Source: Mesorhizobium huakuii (GTDB lineage: Bacteria; Pseudomonadota; Alphaproteobacteria; Rhizobiales; Rhizobiaceae). From it: a stretch of 64,000 bases of DNA. The notes below the pieces were generated by a model. That model was not told the origin of the DNA. It did not search any database and worked only from the letters and a program-made list of their open reading frames with translations. Below, in pieces: positions 15,863 to 26,246 of this stretch. A program made the translations under genes and the position numbers. Each line of letters opens with the position of its first letter. The stretch's first letter is position 1. The stretch is taken from NCBI RefSeq assembly GCF_014189455.1, contig NZ_CP050296.1:6940001-7004000 (forward strand), read 5' to 3'.

Positions 15863-16753
15863 ATGAGTTTCTATGTTGTTGTCGGCGCGGGCCCGGTTGG
15901 ACGCGAGACCGCGCGCCTTCTTGGTGAGGAAGGACATGATGTCGTTCTCACCAGCCGAAGCGTCGGTTCGAACGCGTTGCCGAACGTGCGGACCATACAG
16001 GCCGATGCCACGGATGCCTCGGAACTGTCGCGTATCTGCCGAGGCGCCGATGCCATCTTCATGTGTGCCATGGCCACCTATCATCGCTGGCCGACCGACT
16101 TTTTCCCCATCATCGACGGCACCGTGCGCGCGGCGGAAGCGGTCGGCGCGAAGCTCATCGTGCTCGGAAACCTCTATGGCTACGGGGAAAATGCCGGCAG
16201 CCCGCTTCGCTCCGACCTGTCCCTGGATCCGACGTCGAGGAAAGGAACAACCAGGACGATCATGTGGCAGCGAGCGGTCCGTGCCGATGTGCCGGCGATC
16301 GAAATACGCTCCAGCGACTATCTCGGACAGGGCGCGATCAGCTACTTCTCCCTGGTCGCGCTGCCCTCCATCATCGAGGGCAAGCCCACCGCCTTCATTG
16401 GAGATCTCGACGCAAACCATGCCTGGACCTTCACCAGGGATGTCGCGAGCACACTTGTCGCGGCCGCCCGCTACACGGGTGAATGGGATCGGGCGTTTCA
16501 CGTTCCCTCGCAATACGCCTCGCCGCGCGAGCTCATCCAGAAAACCGCGGCGCTGCTCGGACGAGAGGTTTCAGCGATACGCTCCTATTCCGTCGCCGAG
16601 ATGGAAGCCTTGGGCATGCATGAGGTCATTGAGATGAGCTATCTTTTCGAGAGCCCCTTGCTGGTTGATGCCTCCGACACCGAGGCGCTTCTGGGCGTCA
16701 AGGCCAGCAGCCTTGAGGAGATGATCGCCGACACGCTGCGCGATCATCTGTGA
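15863..16753 (+). CDS. NAD(P)-dependent oxidoreductase / epimerase-like SDR protein
   Basis: The 296-aa protein starts at the ATG at 15863, after AGAGAGG, with a Rossmann nucleotide-binding motif VVGAGPVGRETARLLGEEGH (about residues 6-25). It continues with NmrA/extended-SDR features (LIVLGNLYGYGEN, HAWTFTRDVASTLVAAARY). These proteins act on small metabolites or sense the NADP state; the substrate is not predictable. It is divergent from the AraC regulator broken by IS630, which probably controlled it, so its expression may now be fixed either on or off. Confidence 0.8.
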   Translation: MSFYVVVGAGPVGRETARLLGEEGHDVVLTSRSVGSNALPNVRTIQADATDASELSRICRGADAIFMCAMATYHRWPTDFFPIIDGTVRAAEAVGAKLIVLGNLYGYGENAGSPLRSDLSLDPTSRKGTTRTIMWQRAVRADVPAIEIRSSDYLGQGAISYFSLVALPSIIEGKPTAFIGDLDANHAWTFTRDVASTLVAAARYTGEWDRAFHVPSQYASPRELIQKTAALLGREVSAIRSYSVAEMEALGMHEVIEMSYLFESPLLVDASDTEALLGVKASSLEEMIADTLRDHL

Positions 16754-16783
16754 GTCTTGCTGGCGGGCTTTTGCACAAAACTG

Positions 16784-16811
16784 AAAAAGCCCGCTCCTTG
16801 CGGAACGGGCT
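16784..16811 (-). terminator. Factor-independent terminator of the LysM/M23 gene
   Basis: On the minus strand AGCCCG-TTCC-gcaa-GGA-GCGGGCT is followed by TTTTT. It lies about 55 bases after the stop of the peptidase gene and is oriented to end that transcript. Confidence 0.65.
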
Positions 16812-16864
16812 GAGCCGGCGGGCCGGACTGGAGGTCAGACGGCCCGCAAATTGCGTTTTTTATT

Positions 16865-18391
16865 CTATTCGAGATAGGTCGAAGGATCGACCGGCGCCGA
16901 GTTCTTGCGCACTTCGAAGTGCAGCTTCGGCGAGTCCGTCGTGCCGCTCATGCCCGACAACGCGATTTCCTGACCGCGCTTGACCTTCTGGCCGCGCTGC
17001 ACCTCGATCGAGCTGGCATGGCCGTAGACGGTGACCAGACCGTTCTCGTGGCGCACCAGCACCGTGTTGCCGAATTCCTTGAGCCCGTCGCCGGCATAGA
17101 TCACGACGCCGTTCTCGGCCGCCTTGATCGGCGTGCCCGTCGGCACGGCGATGTCGACGCCGTCCTTGCCGGATCCGAAACCGGAGATCACCCGGCCGCG
17201 CACCGGCCAGCGCATCTTGCCGATACCCGTGGCATCGGGCGCCACCGCTTCGTCGTCCTCAGCCTGCTGGATGACCTTCGCGTCTTTCTTCGGCGGCGTG
17301 TAGGATGCCAGCGTCTCCGACGGCGTGGTCTTTGCCGGGGGCTGGGTGGTTGCCGTGGTCACCGGATCGACCTTAGCCGGCTTGGCGCTGGCAACCGTCG
17401 CGGTTCCGCCGGCCGGCACTTTCAGGGTCTGGCCGATCTTGAGCAGGCCATCCTTCATGCCATTGGCTTGCTTCAGCGCAACGACGCCGACGCCGGTCTT
17501 CCTGGCGATCGAGGACATCGTGTCACCCGACTGGACCGTATAGGTGCCGGCGGCACCGGTTGCCTTGGCGACCTGCGCGGGCTTGGGCTCCTTGGGCTGG
17601 CTTGCAGCCGCCGAAGCATCGACCTGCGCGGCAGCCTTGCCCTCCTTGAGCTTCGGCTGCTGCGGCAGGACGGCGACCTTGTCCGGCGCGGTGGCCGGCA
17701 AATCGTGCTTGCCGTCCTTCGCCGGCTTCGCGTCAGCGACCTTCGGCTCGGCCTTGCTCGAATAGGCATAGGCCGGAATGACGATCTTCTGCCCGGTCTT
17801 CAGTCCCTTGGTCGCGCTAAGCCCGTTGACCTTCATGATGACGTCGGCCGGCACTTTGTAATGCTGCGCCAAGCCGTTGATCGTTTCGCCGTCGCGAACG
17901 ACGATCTCGGTCGCGTGCGGCCTGCCCGCTTCTGCCATCTTCGGCGCGTCGGGCTGGGCATTCTTGAACGGCTTGGCCGCCGGCTCGACGGTGCCGGTTG
18001 TCACCCTGTCGACATGCGGCGCCGGGCGCACCATGGCTGGCGCCGATGCGACACGCACCGGATTGGCGGCAGGCGCGAGTGCCGGCGCGGCCTGAGCTGA
18101 AGCTGGCGGCGGCAACGGCCGGCTCGAAACCGGTTCGAGGCTGGAGCGGCTGACCGACTGCGTGTGGCTGCCGTCAAGCGGAGCAGCCGATACATCGCCC
18201 GGATAGGGCTGCGCGGCATCCTGCTTGTTGATGATGGCGCGCTGATTGTTGGTCGAGGAAGTGAAGACATCGTCGACGCTGTTGAACCGCGAAGCCTGGG
18301 AACTGCACCCGGCGGCGGCACCCGCAATCATGAGAACAGCGCAGCCCCGCGCCAGATTGCGACTGTTTGTCTTCAAAACACTGAGTTGCAT
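16865..18391 (-). CDS. LysM-M23 peptidoglycan endopeptidase-like lipoprotein (NlpD/DipM type)
   Basis: A 508-aa protein with a lipoprotein signal ending AGAAAGCSSQ, a Pro/Ala-rich linker, and two LysM domains (IVVRDGETINGLAQHYKVPA near residue 165; YTVQSGDTMSSIARKTGVG near residue 285). The C-terminal M23 domain contains MRWPVRGRVISGFG, VDIAVPTGTPIKA, VRHENGLVTVYGHAS and LHFEVRKN. The zinc ligand H of a catalytic GHxxxxD motif is not obvious, so it may be a degenerate activator of amidases like NlpD/EnvC. It acts at the cell wall during division. It follows surE-pcm in the same direction, a common neighbourhood. A GTG 15 bases upstream is an alternative start. Confidence 0.88.
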   Translation of the reverse strand: MQLSVLKTNSRNLARGCAVLMIAGAAAGCSSQASRFNSVDDVFTSSTNNQRAIINKQDAAQPYPGDVSAAPLDGSHTQSVSRSSLEPVSSRPLPPPASAQAAPALAPAANPVRVASAPAMVRPAPHVDRVTTGTVEPAAKPFKNAQPDAPKMAEAGRPHATEIVVRDGETINGLAQHYKVPADVIMKVNGLSATKGLKTGQKIVIPAYAYSSKAEPKVADAKPAKDGKHDLPATAPDKVAVLPQQPKLKEGKAAAQVDASAAASQPKEPKPAQVAKATGAAGTYTVQSGDTMSSIARKTGVGVVALKQANGMKDGLLKIGQTLKVPAGGTATVASAKPAKVDPVTTATTQPPAKTTPSETLASYTPPKKDAKVIQQAEDDEAVAPDATGIGKMRWPVRGRVISGFGSGKDGVDIAVPTGTPIKAAENGVVIYAGDGLKEFGNTVLVRHENGLVTVYGHASSIEVQRGQKVKRGQEIALSGMSGTTDSPKLHFEVRKNSAPVDPSTYLE

Positions 18392-18570
18392 CGCACTAAC
18401 CCGCACAAACGCTGCACCAACTGAGACAGGATTAAAGCGCGTTAATGTTACTGGGCGGTTAACCCATTAGAATCCGACGAAAATTTTCTTAAAACATTTT
18501 GGGGATAGCTGGAGGCATGGATCATGAGGCCGAACAGGTGTTCGACCGCGGACCAGTGCTCTGCCGGAAA

Positions 18571-19224
18571 CTAGATCACTGCGGCGACGCTGCGCAGGAT
18601 CGGCTGCAGCCGCACCATGCCGATGTCCTCGCGCTCGAAACGGCTGCCGACCTTGGTCAGCTTGGCCAGCACCTGCTCGCCCTCCTCCGGCCCGATCGGT
18701 GCGATGACGATGCCGCCGCTCGACAGTTGGTCGAGCAGGAAGCGCGGCAAGCTGTCGAAAGCCGCCCAGGCGACGATGCGGTCGAACGGCCCTTCGGCAG
18801 GCAGCCCACCGGAGCCATCCGCCTGGCGCACGATGACATTGCCGATACCAAGTGCCTCGAAACGCTGCCTGGCCTGTTCGACCAGCGTCTTGTAGCGATC
18901 GACGGTTACGATGCGCGCCGCCAGCCGCGACATCACCGCCGCAGTATAGCCGGAGCCGGTGCCAATCTCGAGCACGCGGTTTCCCGCTTCGATGGCAAGG
19001 GCCGCGATCACCGCCGCTTGCATGTCGGCGCCTTCGATCGCCTCGCCGCATTCGATCGGCAGCATGCGGTCGGACCAGGCGATCTGGTAGAAGTGGGGCG
19101 CCAGGAAACCGCGCCGCGGCGTCGCCTCGAAAGCCGCGATCAGCGCCTTCGGCACGGTTCCCCTGCCGCGCAGGCGTAAAAGGAAAGCGGCAAATCCTTC
19201 GCGGTCATCGATAGGCAGGTTCAT
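18571..19224 (-). CDS. pcm: Protein-L-isoaspartate O-methyltransferase
   Basis: A 217-aa SAM-dependent enzyme that repairs isoaspartyl residues in aged proteins. It contains the PCMT signatures ([25 protein letters not shown]) and the SAM loop [19 protein letters not shown] near residue 84. The start overlaps the surE stop (ATGA), the classic surE-pcm arrangement. The length matches the family. A second pcm-like gene lies at 47720-48331. Confidence 0.95.
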   Translation of the reverse strand: MNLPIDDREGFAAFLLRLRGRGTVPKALIAAFEATPRRGFLAPHFYQIAWSDRMLPIECGEAIEGADMQAAVIAALAIEAGNRVLEIGTGSGYTAAVMSRLAARIVTVDRYKTLVEQARQRFEALGIGNVIVRQADGSGGLPAEGPFDRIVAWAAFDSLPRFLLDQLSSGGIVIAPIGPEEGEQVLAKLTKVGSRFEREDIGMVRLQPILRSVAAVI

Positions 19225-19979
19225 GCAAGCGCCTTGCTCAGCTGATCACGGATCTCATGCGCGGTGAGGTCGAGCTGCAACGGCGTCACCGACACCAGAC
19301 GATTGCGCAGCGCATGGAGGTCGGTGCCTTGCTTGCCTTCGACCGGCTCGCGGCCGAAGCGCAGCCAATAGTAAGGCAGGCCGCGCCCGTCACGGCGCTC
19401 GTCCACCCACAGGCTGTGCACGAGTTTTCCTTGCGTGGTGACGACCGTGCCGACGACCTCTTCGGGAAGGCAGTTGGGAAAATTGACGTTGAGCAGCACA
19501 CCGTCCGGCAGCGGCGTCGCGACGAGCTTCTTCAGCAGCGCCGGCGCCAGTGCCTCGGTCGTCTCGTAAGGAACGATGCGGTCCTCGCCGACATAGGAGT
19601 AGCCCTGGCTGAGCGCGATCGAGCGGATGCCGAGCAGCGCGCCTTCCATGGCGCCGGCGACGGTGCCGGAATAAGTCACGTCGTCGGCGATGTTGGCGCC
19701 CGAATTGATGCCGGACAGGATCAGGTCGGGCGCGCCGGGCAGGATCTTCTTCACACCCATGATGACACAATCGGTCGGCGTGCCACGGACGGCAAAATGC
19801 TTTTCGCCGATCTTGCGCAGCCGCAACGGTTCCGAGATCGACAGCGAATGCGCATAGCCGGACTGGTCCTGCTCCGGCGCCACCACCCAGACATCGTCGG
19901 ACAGGGTGCGGGCGACGCGTTCGAGCGACGCCAGCCCCTCGGCATGAATGCCGTCGTCATTGGTCAGAAGAATGCGCAT
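19221..19979 (-). CDS. surE: 5'/3'-nucleotidase SurE
   Basis: A 252-aa metal-dependent nucleoside 5'-monophosphatase linked to stationary-phase survival. The N-terminus [16 protein letters not shown] carries the ND-D metal ligands, followed by [16 protein letters not shown] and the [20 protein letters not shown] signature. Its ATG overlaps the serS stop (TAATG) and its stop overlaps the pcm start, so serS-surE-pcm form one translational unit. Confidence 0.97.
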   Translation of the reverse strand: MRILLTNDDGIHAEGLASLERVARTLSDDVWVVAPEQDQSGYAHSLSISEPLRLRKIGEKHFAVRGTPTDCVIMGVKKILPGAPDLILSGINSGANIADDVTYSGTVAGAMEGALLGIRSIALSQGYSYVGEDRIVPYETTEALAPALLKKLVATPLPDGVLLNVNFPNCLPEEVVGTVVTTQGKLVHSLWVDERRDGRGLPYYWLRFGREPVEGKQGTDLHALRNRLVSVTPLQLDLTAHEIRDQLSKALA

Positions 19980-21283
19980 TATTTCGCTTCGATCTTTGCC
20001 AGCCCGCCCATGTAAGGCCGCAGCACTTCAGGAATGGTTACGCTGCCATCCTCATTCTGGTAGTTTTCGATGACGGCAATGAGTGCGCGGCCGACAGCGG
20101 TGCCCGAACCGTTGAGCGTGTGGACAAAACGGTTGCCGTTGCCATCCCGATCCTTGTAGCGGGCATCCATGCGGCGTGCCTGGAAATCGCCGCAGACCGA
20201 GCAGGACGAGATTTCGCGATAGGCGTTCTGGCCGGGCAGCCAGACCTCGATGTCGTAGGTCTTGCGCGCGCCAAAACCCATGTCGCCGGTGCACAGCACC
20301 ATGGTGCGGAACGGCAGTTCGAGCCGCTTCAGCACTTCCTCGGCACACTCAGTCATCCGCTCGTGCTCGGCCAGCGAGGATTCCTGGTCGGTGATCGACA
20401 CCAGCTCGACCTTGTAGAACTGGTGCTGGCGCAGCATGCCGCGCGTGTCACGCCCGCCCGAGCCTGCTTCCGAACGGAAGCACGGCGTCAGCGCCGTATA
20501 GCGCAGCGGCAGTTTTTCATGGGCAGTTATCTCCTCGCGCACCAGATTGGTGAGCGGCACCTCGGCGGTCGGGATCAGGCCAAGCCTGCCCTCCCCGTGC
20601 GGCGTGAAGAACAGGTCCTCCTCGAACTTCGGCAACTGGTTGGTGCCGAACAGCACCTCGTCGCGCACCATCAGCGGCGGGATCACTTCCTCATAGCCAT
20701 GCTCGGTCGTGTGCAGGTCAAGCATGAACTGGCCGATGGCGCGCTCCATCCGCGCCAGGCCGCTCTTCAGCACGGTGAAGCGCGAGCCCGACAGCTTTGC
20801 CGCCCGCTCGAAATCCATCATGCCGAGCGCTTCGCCGATCTCGAAATGCTCCTTCACCCAGTTCGGCCGCGTCGGCGCCTTGCCGACGATGTGTTTGACG
20901 ACATTGTCGTGCTCGTCCTTCCCGACCGGCACATCGTCGAGCGGCACATTGGGCAGCACCGCCAGCGCGTCGCTCAGCGCCTTGTCGAGTTCGCGCTCAC
21001 GCGCCTCGCCATTCTGGATGAAGGTTTTGATCTCGCCGACTTCGGCCTTCAGCTTTTCGGCAAGGGCGGCATCGCCCGAACGCATGGCGTTGCCGATCTC
21101 CTTGGAGGCGGCGTTGCGGCGTTCCTGCTTGGTCTGCAGTTCGGTGACGTGCTCGCGCCGCGCCTCGTCCCTGGCGATCAAATCATCGACCGTGGACTGC
21201 CCCTCCGCCGCCGACCACGAGCGCTTCACCAGCGCCTCGACAAGGGCCTTCGGGTTGTCGCGAATCCATTTGATGTCAAGCAT
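19979..21283 (-). CDS. serS: Seryl-tRNA synthetase
   Basis: A 434-aa class II synthetase. It has the N-terminal coiled-coil arm (about residues 30-110, Lys/Glu-rich, [16 protein letters not shown]), motif 2 ([21 protein letters not shown]) and motif 3 near the C-terminus ([19 protein letters not shown]). It charges tRNA-Ser and also provides substrate for selenocysteine where present. It is located between tatC and surE, as in many Rhizobiales, about 100 bases after tatC. Confidence 0.98.
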   Translation of the reverse strand: MLDIKWIRDNPKALVEALVKRSWSAAEGQSTVDDLIARDEARREHVTELQTKQERRNAASKEIGNAMRSGDAALAEKLKAEVGEIKTFIQNGEARERELDKALSDALAVLPNVPLDDVPVGKDEHDNVVKHIVGKAPTRPNWVKEHFEIGEALGMMDFERAAKLSGSRFTVLKSGLARMERAIGQFMLDLHTTEHGYEEVIPPLMVRDEVLFGTNQLPKFEEDLFFTPHGEGRLGLIPTAEVPLTNLVREEITAHEKLPLRYTALTPCFRSEAGSGGRDTRGMLRQHQFYKVELVSITDQESSLAEHERMTECAEEVLKRLELPFRTMVLCTGDMGFGARKTYDIEVWLPGQNAYREISSCSVCGDFQARRMDARYKDRDGNGNRFVHTLNGSGTAVGRALIAVIENYQNEDGSVTIPEVLRPYMGGLAKIEAK

Positions 21284-21384
21284 GGTTTATCCGTCCTCAG
21301 CTATGCGAGAGGGCGTAAACCGCATCCTTGATTGATGCAAGATAGACCGGGCAGCGACTGTCTCTTTCCAGCGCTGCCTGTTTT

Positions 21385-22260
21385 TTACGAAGCAGCCGGC
21401 GCTGGAGGCTCGTCCGGCGTTTTGTCGGCCACGGTCTCCCCGGCCTCCTGCTTCTCACGTGCCAGCCGCTGCCTTTCCTGGTCCCGCTCGATCCATCGCG
21501 CGGCCCAGATCGAGACCTCGTAGAGAAGGATGGTCGGAATGGCCAGACCGATCTGGCTCATCGGATCCGGCGGTGTCAGCACGGCAGCAACGATGAAGGC
21601 GATGACGATCGCCCATTTGCGCTTTTCCGCCAGCGCCTTGGACGACAGCATGCCGACGCGCGTCATCAGGCTGGTCACCACCGGCAGCTGGAACACCAGG
21701 CCGAAGGAGAAGATCAGCGTCATGATCAGGCTGAGATATTCCGACACTTTCGGCAGCAGCGAAATCTGCACCTGATCGTCGGTGCCGACCTGCTGCATGG
21801 CGAGGAAGAACCACATCACCATCGGCGTGAAGAAGAAATAGACCAGCGAGGCGCCCATCAGGAACAGGATCGGCGACGCGATCAGGAACGGCAGGAAGGC
21901 GTTGCGCTCGTTCTTGTACAGGCCGGGCGCAATGAACTTGTAGATCTGCGTGGCGATCAGCGGAAAGGCGATGACCATGCCGCCGAACATGGCGAGCTTG
22001 ACCTGCGTGAAGAAGAATTCCTGCGGCGCGGTATAGATCAGCTCGACCTTATGCGGATCGAGACCCGCCCATTTCGTCGCCCATTTGAAAGGGACGACCA
22101 ACAGATTGAACAGCCTCTTGGCGAAGAAGAAGCAAACCAGGAAGGCAACGAAGAAGCCACCGAGCGACCAGATCAGCCGCCTGCGCAACTCGATCAGATG
22201 CTCCATCAATGGCGCCGACGACTTTTCGATCTCGTCCTTTTCCTTGTCCGAAACGCTCAC
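21385..22260 (-). CDS. tatC: Sec-independent translocase subunit TatC
   Basis: A 291-aa six-helix membrane protein that recognises the twin-arginine signal. The cytoplasmic N-terminus APLMEHLIELRRRLIWSL contains the conserved HLxELRxR recognition site, and the helices follow, including LPVVTSLMTRVG. The C-terminal extension after residue 250 is charged and Pro/Ala-rich. Its start overlaps the tatB stop by four bases. It is the last gene of the tatABC operon. Confidence 0.97.
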   Translation of the reverse strand: MSVSDKEKDEIEKSSAPLMEHLIELRRRLIWSLGGFFVAFLVCFFFAKRLFNLLVVPFKWATKWAGLDPHKVELIYTAPQEFFFTQVKLAMFGGMVIAFPLIATQIYKFIAPGLYKNERNAFLPFLIASPILFLMGASLVYFFFTPMVMWFFLAMQQVGTDDQVQISLLPKVSEYLSLIMTLIFSFGLVFQLPVVTSLMTRVGMLSSKALAEKRKWAIVIAFIVAAVLTPPDPMSQIGLAIPTILLYEVSIWAARWIERDQERQRLAREKQEAGETVADKTPDEPPAPAAS

Positions 22261-23018
22261 TTGGCGGCTCCCGCCGTCTTTTTGGCCACCGGCTTTTTCG
22301 CCGCGGCAGGCTTCGGTTCGGCCTTCGCCCCGGTCTTTGCGGCAGTCGCCTTGGCGGCGGCGGACTTCGTCGAAGCGGCGGTTGCAGGCTTTGCCGCTGT
22401 CGCGGCCTTTGTCGACGCCTTGGGTGCGGGTGCGGCTTTTGCCGTCACCACCTTCGCGGAAGTCGCGGCCTTGGACGGCGCTTTCGCTGCCGGCGCTGCC
22501 TTGACGGCATTCTTGGCCGCGGATGCCTTCGGCGCCACGGCAGATTCCGTGGATGCCGCTACCACCGATTCATCGGTCATCGCCGGGAAAATCGGCGTTG
22601 GCGGCGCGGCCTCTGGCCCGCTGACGCCAGGCATTTCCGTCGCGCCATTCTTCAGCGGCTCGGCTGCCTGCGGCGTCGAAGCGGCGGGTGCTGCCGGATC
22701 AGCCGCCGGCTTCGGCTTCATCGCCGCGTCCACACCTGCGCGCACATCGGCTGCCGCTTGCTCAAACGGATTAAGCTGCTTCTTGATCTCGGCAACGGGA
22801 CTCAGGCCCCTGAGCTCGTCGACCGACTTCTTGACGTCGTCGAGCTCGGCTTCCTTCAGCGCTTCGTTGAACTGTTTCTGGAAGTCGGCGGCCATGGCGC
22901 GCAGCTTCGCCGTCGTGCGCCCGAAGGTGCGCAGCATGTTGGGCAGATCCTTCGGCCCGACGACCACGATCATAACGATCGCGATCACCAGCATTTCGGT
23001 CCAGCCGACTTCAAACAT
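22257..23018 (-). CDS. tatB: Twin-arginine translocase subunit TatB
   Basis: A 253-aa protein with the TatB N-terminus MFEVGWTEMLVIAIVMIVVVGPKDLP, a single helix and hinge, and an amphipathic region (RTFGRTTAKLRAMAADFQKQ). From about residue 120 the protein is an Ala/Lys/Pro-rich, low-complexity tail with many AAK/KAA repeats, longer than in enterobacteria but usual in rhizobia. With TatC it forms the receptor for twin-arginine precursors. Confidence 0.95.
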   Translation of the reverse strand: MFEVGWTEMLVIAIVMIVVVGPKDLPNMLRTFGRTTAKLRAMAADFQKQFNEALKEAELDDVKKSVDELRGLSPVAEIKKQLNPFEQAAADVRAGVDAAMKPKPAADPAAPAASTPQAAEPLKNGATEMPGVSGPEAAPPTPIFPAMTDESVVAASTESAVAPKASAAKNAVKAAPAAKAPSKAATSAKVVTAKAAPAPKASTKAATAAKPATAASTKSAAAKATAAKTGAKAEPKPAAAKKPVAKKTAGAAK

Positions 23019-23047
23019 GGCAATCTGTTCCGACTAGAACTCTTGGC

Positions 23048-23269
23048 TCAGCTCTTGCTGGCCTTTTCCTTCACGGCCGAAACGGTCTCATCGGCACGGT
23101 GTTCGACGGTGCGCTTGTCCTCGGCGACGTCGTCGTCCGCCATGCCCTTCTTGAAGCTCTTGATGCCCTTGGCCATGTCGCCCATCAGCTCCGGAATCTT
23201 GCCGCGGCCGAACACCAGAAGCACGATGACCAGCACGATCATCCAGTGCCAAATCGAAAATGAACCCAT
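23048..23269 (-). CDS. tatA: Twin-arginine translocase subunit TatA
   Basis: A 73-aa pore-forming subunit. It has the N-terminal helix [20 protein letters not shown], the hinge [20 protein letters not shown] and a short acidic tail. It is the first gene of tatABC; tatB starts 30 bases downstream. The 179-bp gap to scpB has no recognisable gene. Confidence 0.96.
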   Translation of the reverse strand: MGSFSIWHWMIVLVIVLLVFGRGKIPELMGDMAKGIKSFKKGMADDDVAEDKRTVEHRADETVSAVKEKASKS

Positions 23270-23448
23270 AGCAAATCTCTCTCGAATGTTTTCCCTGGCG
23301 ATGATCTATGCGTTTTCGCGTTGGGATTCAAACACAACCGCGACAGAGTTTATGAAAGGCTGGCGGATGTCACGCATTTTCGGCAAGGCGGCCCGCTACC
23401 AAACGGCGCATGTAAAGGCGTAAAGCCGCTTTTGATAGACGCCCGCGG

Positions 23449-24216
23449 TCAATCTTCCGTGACGCGCGGCGTCAAAAGGCCGAGTTCCTCGAGATCGATA
23501 TCGGTCAGCGGATCCTCGTCATCGGTCAGCGCGTCGGGGTCGGCCGGCGGCTGCGGAATGGAGAAGTTCGACGGCATGCGGCCCGATAGCAGGCCGGCCC
23601 CCTTCAGTTCCTCCATGCCGGGAAGATCGCGGATTTCCTCGAGCGCGAAATGGTCAAGGAAGGTTTCGGTCGTGCCGTAGGTGACGGGACGGCCGGGCGT
23701 TTTGCGGCGGCCGCGCATGCGCACCCATTCGGTCTCGAGCAGCGTGTCCAGCGTGCCCTTCGACGTCTCGACACCGCGGATGTCCTCGATCTCGGCGCGC
23801 GTCACCGGCTGGTGATAGGCGATGATCGCCAGCACTTCGAGCGCCGCGCGCGACAGCTTGCGCTGCTGCACCGTATCACGGCTCATCAGGAAGGCGAGGT
23901 CGCCTGCCGTGCGGAAAGCCCAGGCGTCGCCGACCCGCACCAGATTGACGCCGCGCCGGGCGTAGACCTGCTGCAACTCGGCCATTGCCAGGGCGATGTT
24001 GATGCCGTCGGGAAGGCGTGCCGCAAGCTGCTTTTCGCTGACGGGTTCGGCGCTGGCGAAGACAATCGCCTCGGCCATGCGCACCGCCTCCGCCATATGC
24101 AGGCGCTCGGCGGGATTCTGTGCCGAATTCTGGACGGACGCCTGGTCGAGATCGCCCTCTTCCGGCCCATCATCCACCTTGAAGGGGATAACCGAAGCGT
24201 TGGCGCGTTCGCTCAT
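23449..24216 (-). CDS. scpB: Segregation and condensation protein B
   Basis: A 255-aa winged-helix partner of the SMC condensin, carrying the ScpB signatures LSRAALEVLAIIAYHQPVTRAEIEDIRGV and DTLLETEWVRMRGRRKTPGRPVTYGTT. The N- and C-terminal tails are acidic (DDEDPLTDIDLEELG). The ATG overlaps the scpA stop, so the ScpA-ScpB pair is translationally coupled. It acts in chromosome compaction and segregation. Confidence 0.95.
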   Translation of the reverse strand: MSERANASVIPFKVDDGPEEGDLDQASVQNSAQNPAERLHMAEAVRMAEAIVFASAEPVSEKQLAARLPDGINIALAMAELQQVYARRGVNLVRVGDAWAFRTAGDLAFLMSRDTVQQRKLSRAALEVLAIIAYHQPVTRAEIEDIRGVETSKGTLDTLLETEWVRMRGRRKTPGRPVTYGTTETFLDHFALEEIRDLPGMEELKGAGLLSGRMPSNFSIPQPPADPDALTDDEDPLTDIDLEELGLLTPRVTED

Positions 24217-25067
24217 GATGCCACCTCGACTGCCTTGATTGCCGGTGCGCGGCCGCGCAGATAGATCGGCGCGAACGTCTGATCCTGGCGCACATCCATC
24301 GTGCCGTCGCGCACCAGTTCCAATGTTGCCGCGAAGGAACTGGCGATCGCCGTGCGCCTCTCCTCGGGACTGGTCATGTACACGATCAGGAAACTTTCCA
24401 GCGTCGTCCAGTCGCTCACAGCCCCGACCAGGCGGGTCAGGATGTCGCGCGCGTCCTTGAGCGACCAGACACCACGCCTGGCGATCGTCACATTGTTGAT
24501 CGCCTGCTTCTGCCGTTGCTGGGCATAGGCGGTCAGCAGATCATAGAGCGACGCCGAATAGGCGTTGCGCTTCTCGATGATGACCATTTCCGGCATGCCG
24601 CGCGCGAACACGTCGCGGCCGAGCCGGTTGCGGTTGACCAGACGCGCCGCCGCGTCGCGCATGGCTTCCAGCCGCTTCAGCCGGAATTGCAGCACCGCTG
24701 CCAGTTCCTCGCCGCTCTCGCCCTCTTCGCCCGGCTGCTTGGGGATCAACAGCTTCGACTTGAGGAACGCCAGCCACGCCGCCATCACCAGATAGTCGGC
24801 CGCAAGCTCGAGCCGCAGCGCCCTCGCCGTCTCGACAAAGGTCAGATATTGCTCGACCAGCGCCAGAATCGAAATCCGCGCCAGGTCGACCTTCTGGGTG
24901 CGGGCAAGATGCAAGAGGAGATCGAGCGGGCCTTCGAAGCCGGCCACGTCGACGACCAGCGACGGATCGCCGGTGACGCGTGAATCGTCGTTCTCGGCCC
25001 ACAGACGGTCCATCGGTGCGGCCTTCGCGGCCTTGCTTTCCAATGTTTCCGCCACTGTCCCTGTCAC
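24213..25067 (-). CDS. scpA: Segregation and condensation protein A
   Basis: A 284-aa kleisin that bridges SMC heads. The family start FEGPLDLLLHLARTQKVDL near residue 44 and YLVMAAWLAFLKSKLLIP are clear. The GTG at 25067 is the likely start, with AAGGA just before it; a second GTG four codons later is an alternative. It lies 9 bases after nagZ and overlaps scpB. nagZ-scpA-scpB is a conserved order in Rhizobiales. Confidence 0.94.
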   Translation of the reverse strand: MTGTVAETLESKAAKAAPMDRLWAENDDSRVTGDPSLVVDVAGFEGPLDLLLHLARTQKVDLARISILALVEQYLTFVETARALRLELAADYLVMAAWLAFLKSKLLIPKQPGEEGESGEELAAVLQFRLKRLEAMRDAAARLVNRNRLGRDVFARGMPEMVIIEKRNAYSASLYDLLTAYAQQRQKQAINNVTIARRGVWSLKDARDILTRLVGAVSDWTTLESFLIVYMTSPEERRTAIASSFAATLELVRDGTMDVRQDQTFAPIYLRGRAPAIKAVEVAS

Positions 25068-25076
25068 TTCCTTTTG

Positions 25077-26095
25077 CTAGGCCACCGCATCGAAATAGGT
25101 GGCGAATTCCGCGCGTATCTCGGTTTCCTCGACCGCGTCGTGTTTCTTTATATAGGTCAGTGCCCGCTTTGCACGCTCCAGCGACTTGCCCTCAAGCCCC
25201 TTGGTGCGCGATGCGATGCCCGCCATCTCCTCGAAAACGCCATTGCAGTGAAGGACCAGATCGCAGCCCGCCGCAAGGATCGAGGCCGCCTTTGTCGGGA
25301 AATCCCCAGAAAGTGCCTTCATCGAGGTGTCGTCACTCATCAGCAACCCATCGAAGCCGATCTCGCGGCGGATGATCTCGTCGATGACCTTGCCGGAGGT
25401 GGTCGCCGGGTTGTTGGGGTCGATGGCGCTGTACACGACATGCGCTGTCATCGCCATCGGCAGGTCGTTGAGCTCCCGGAACGGGGCAAAATCATGTCGC
25501 TGCAGATCGCTCAGCGAGGCGTTGACTATTGGCAGCTCGAAATGTGTGTCGGCAAAGGCCCGGCCATGGCCGGGAATGTGTTTCATCACCGGCAGCACGC
25601 CGCCGGACATTAGGCCTTCGGCGGCAGCACGGCCGAGTTCTATGACCGGGCGCGGCTCCTTGCCATAGGCGCGCGCGCCGATGACGTCGCTGGCGCCTTC
25701 GATCGGCACGTCGAGCACCGGCAGGCAATCCGCCGTGATGCCGTAGCGCAAGAGGTCGAAGGCATGCAGGCGCGCCATCAGCCAGGCAGCACGGGCGCCG
25801 GCGTCGTGATCGTCGCGCCACAGCGCGCCAAGCGCTCCGCCGGCCGGATAGTTCGGCGCCAGCGGCGGCCGCAGGCGTTGCACCCTGCCGCCTTCCTGGT
25901 CGATAAACACCAGCGCATCCGGCCGTCCGATACAGTCGCGCATCTCGGCGACGAGATCGCGGATCTGCTCGGTCTCGCCAATATTGCGGGCAAACAGGAT
26001 GAAGGCCCATGGGCATTCATTGCGATAGAAATTGATTTCTTCGCGGGTGAGCGATTTCCGGCACAGCCGAGGATCATGGATTTTGATTCGGTCAT
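25077..26095 (-). pseudogene. nagZ: Beta-N-acetylhexosaminidase NagZ with a frameshift near the N-terminus
   Basis: A cytoplasmic glycosidase of cell-wall recycling that removes GlcNAc from anhydromuropeptides. The N-terminus MTESKSMILGCAG (from 26095) is in one frame and the continuation (LTREEINFYRNECPWAFILF, then RDCIGRPDALVFIDQEGGRV) in another. Restoring one base in the TTT run at 26055-26057 (to AAAA on the coding strand) gives a perfect family N-terminus. The catalytic segments GHGRAFADTHFELP and LMSDDTSMKAL are intact. Either a one-base sequencing error or a real inactivation; an internal start at 25943 would lose about 50 residues of the barrel. Confidence 0.85.
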
Positions 26096-26196
26096 ATCAG
26101 GAGTCTAGGGCTTCGCGCGGTTAAAGGGAATCGTCGGGGAGTACATGCGGTCCAACGGCAGAAATGCTTCCACATGAAAAACGCCGGGCACATGAA

Positions 26197-26229
26197 AAAG
26201 CCGGCGCGACCTGGGGCCGCGCCGGCTTT
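26197..26229 (-). terminator. Factor-independent terminator after the SPOR gene
   Basis: A perfect 12-bp stem AAAGCCGGCGCG/CGCGCCGGCTTT around a 9-base loop, continuing on the minus strand into TTTTTCATG. It lies just after the SPOR-protein stop and before nagZ, so nagZ-scpAB may have their own promoter. Confidence 0.8.
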
Positions 26230-26246
26230 GAACGGTTGAACGTCGT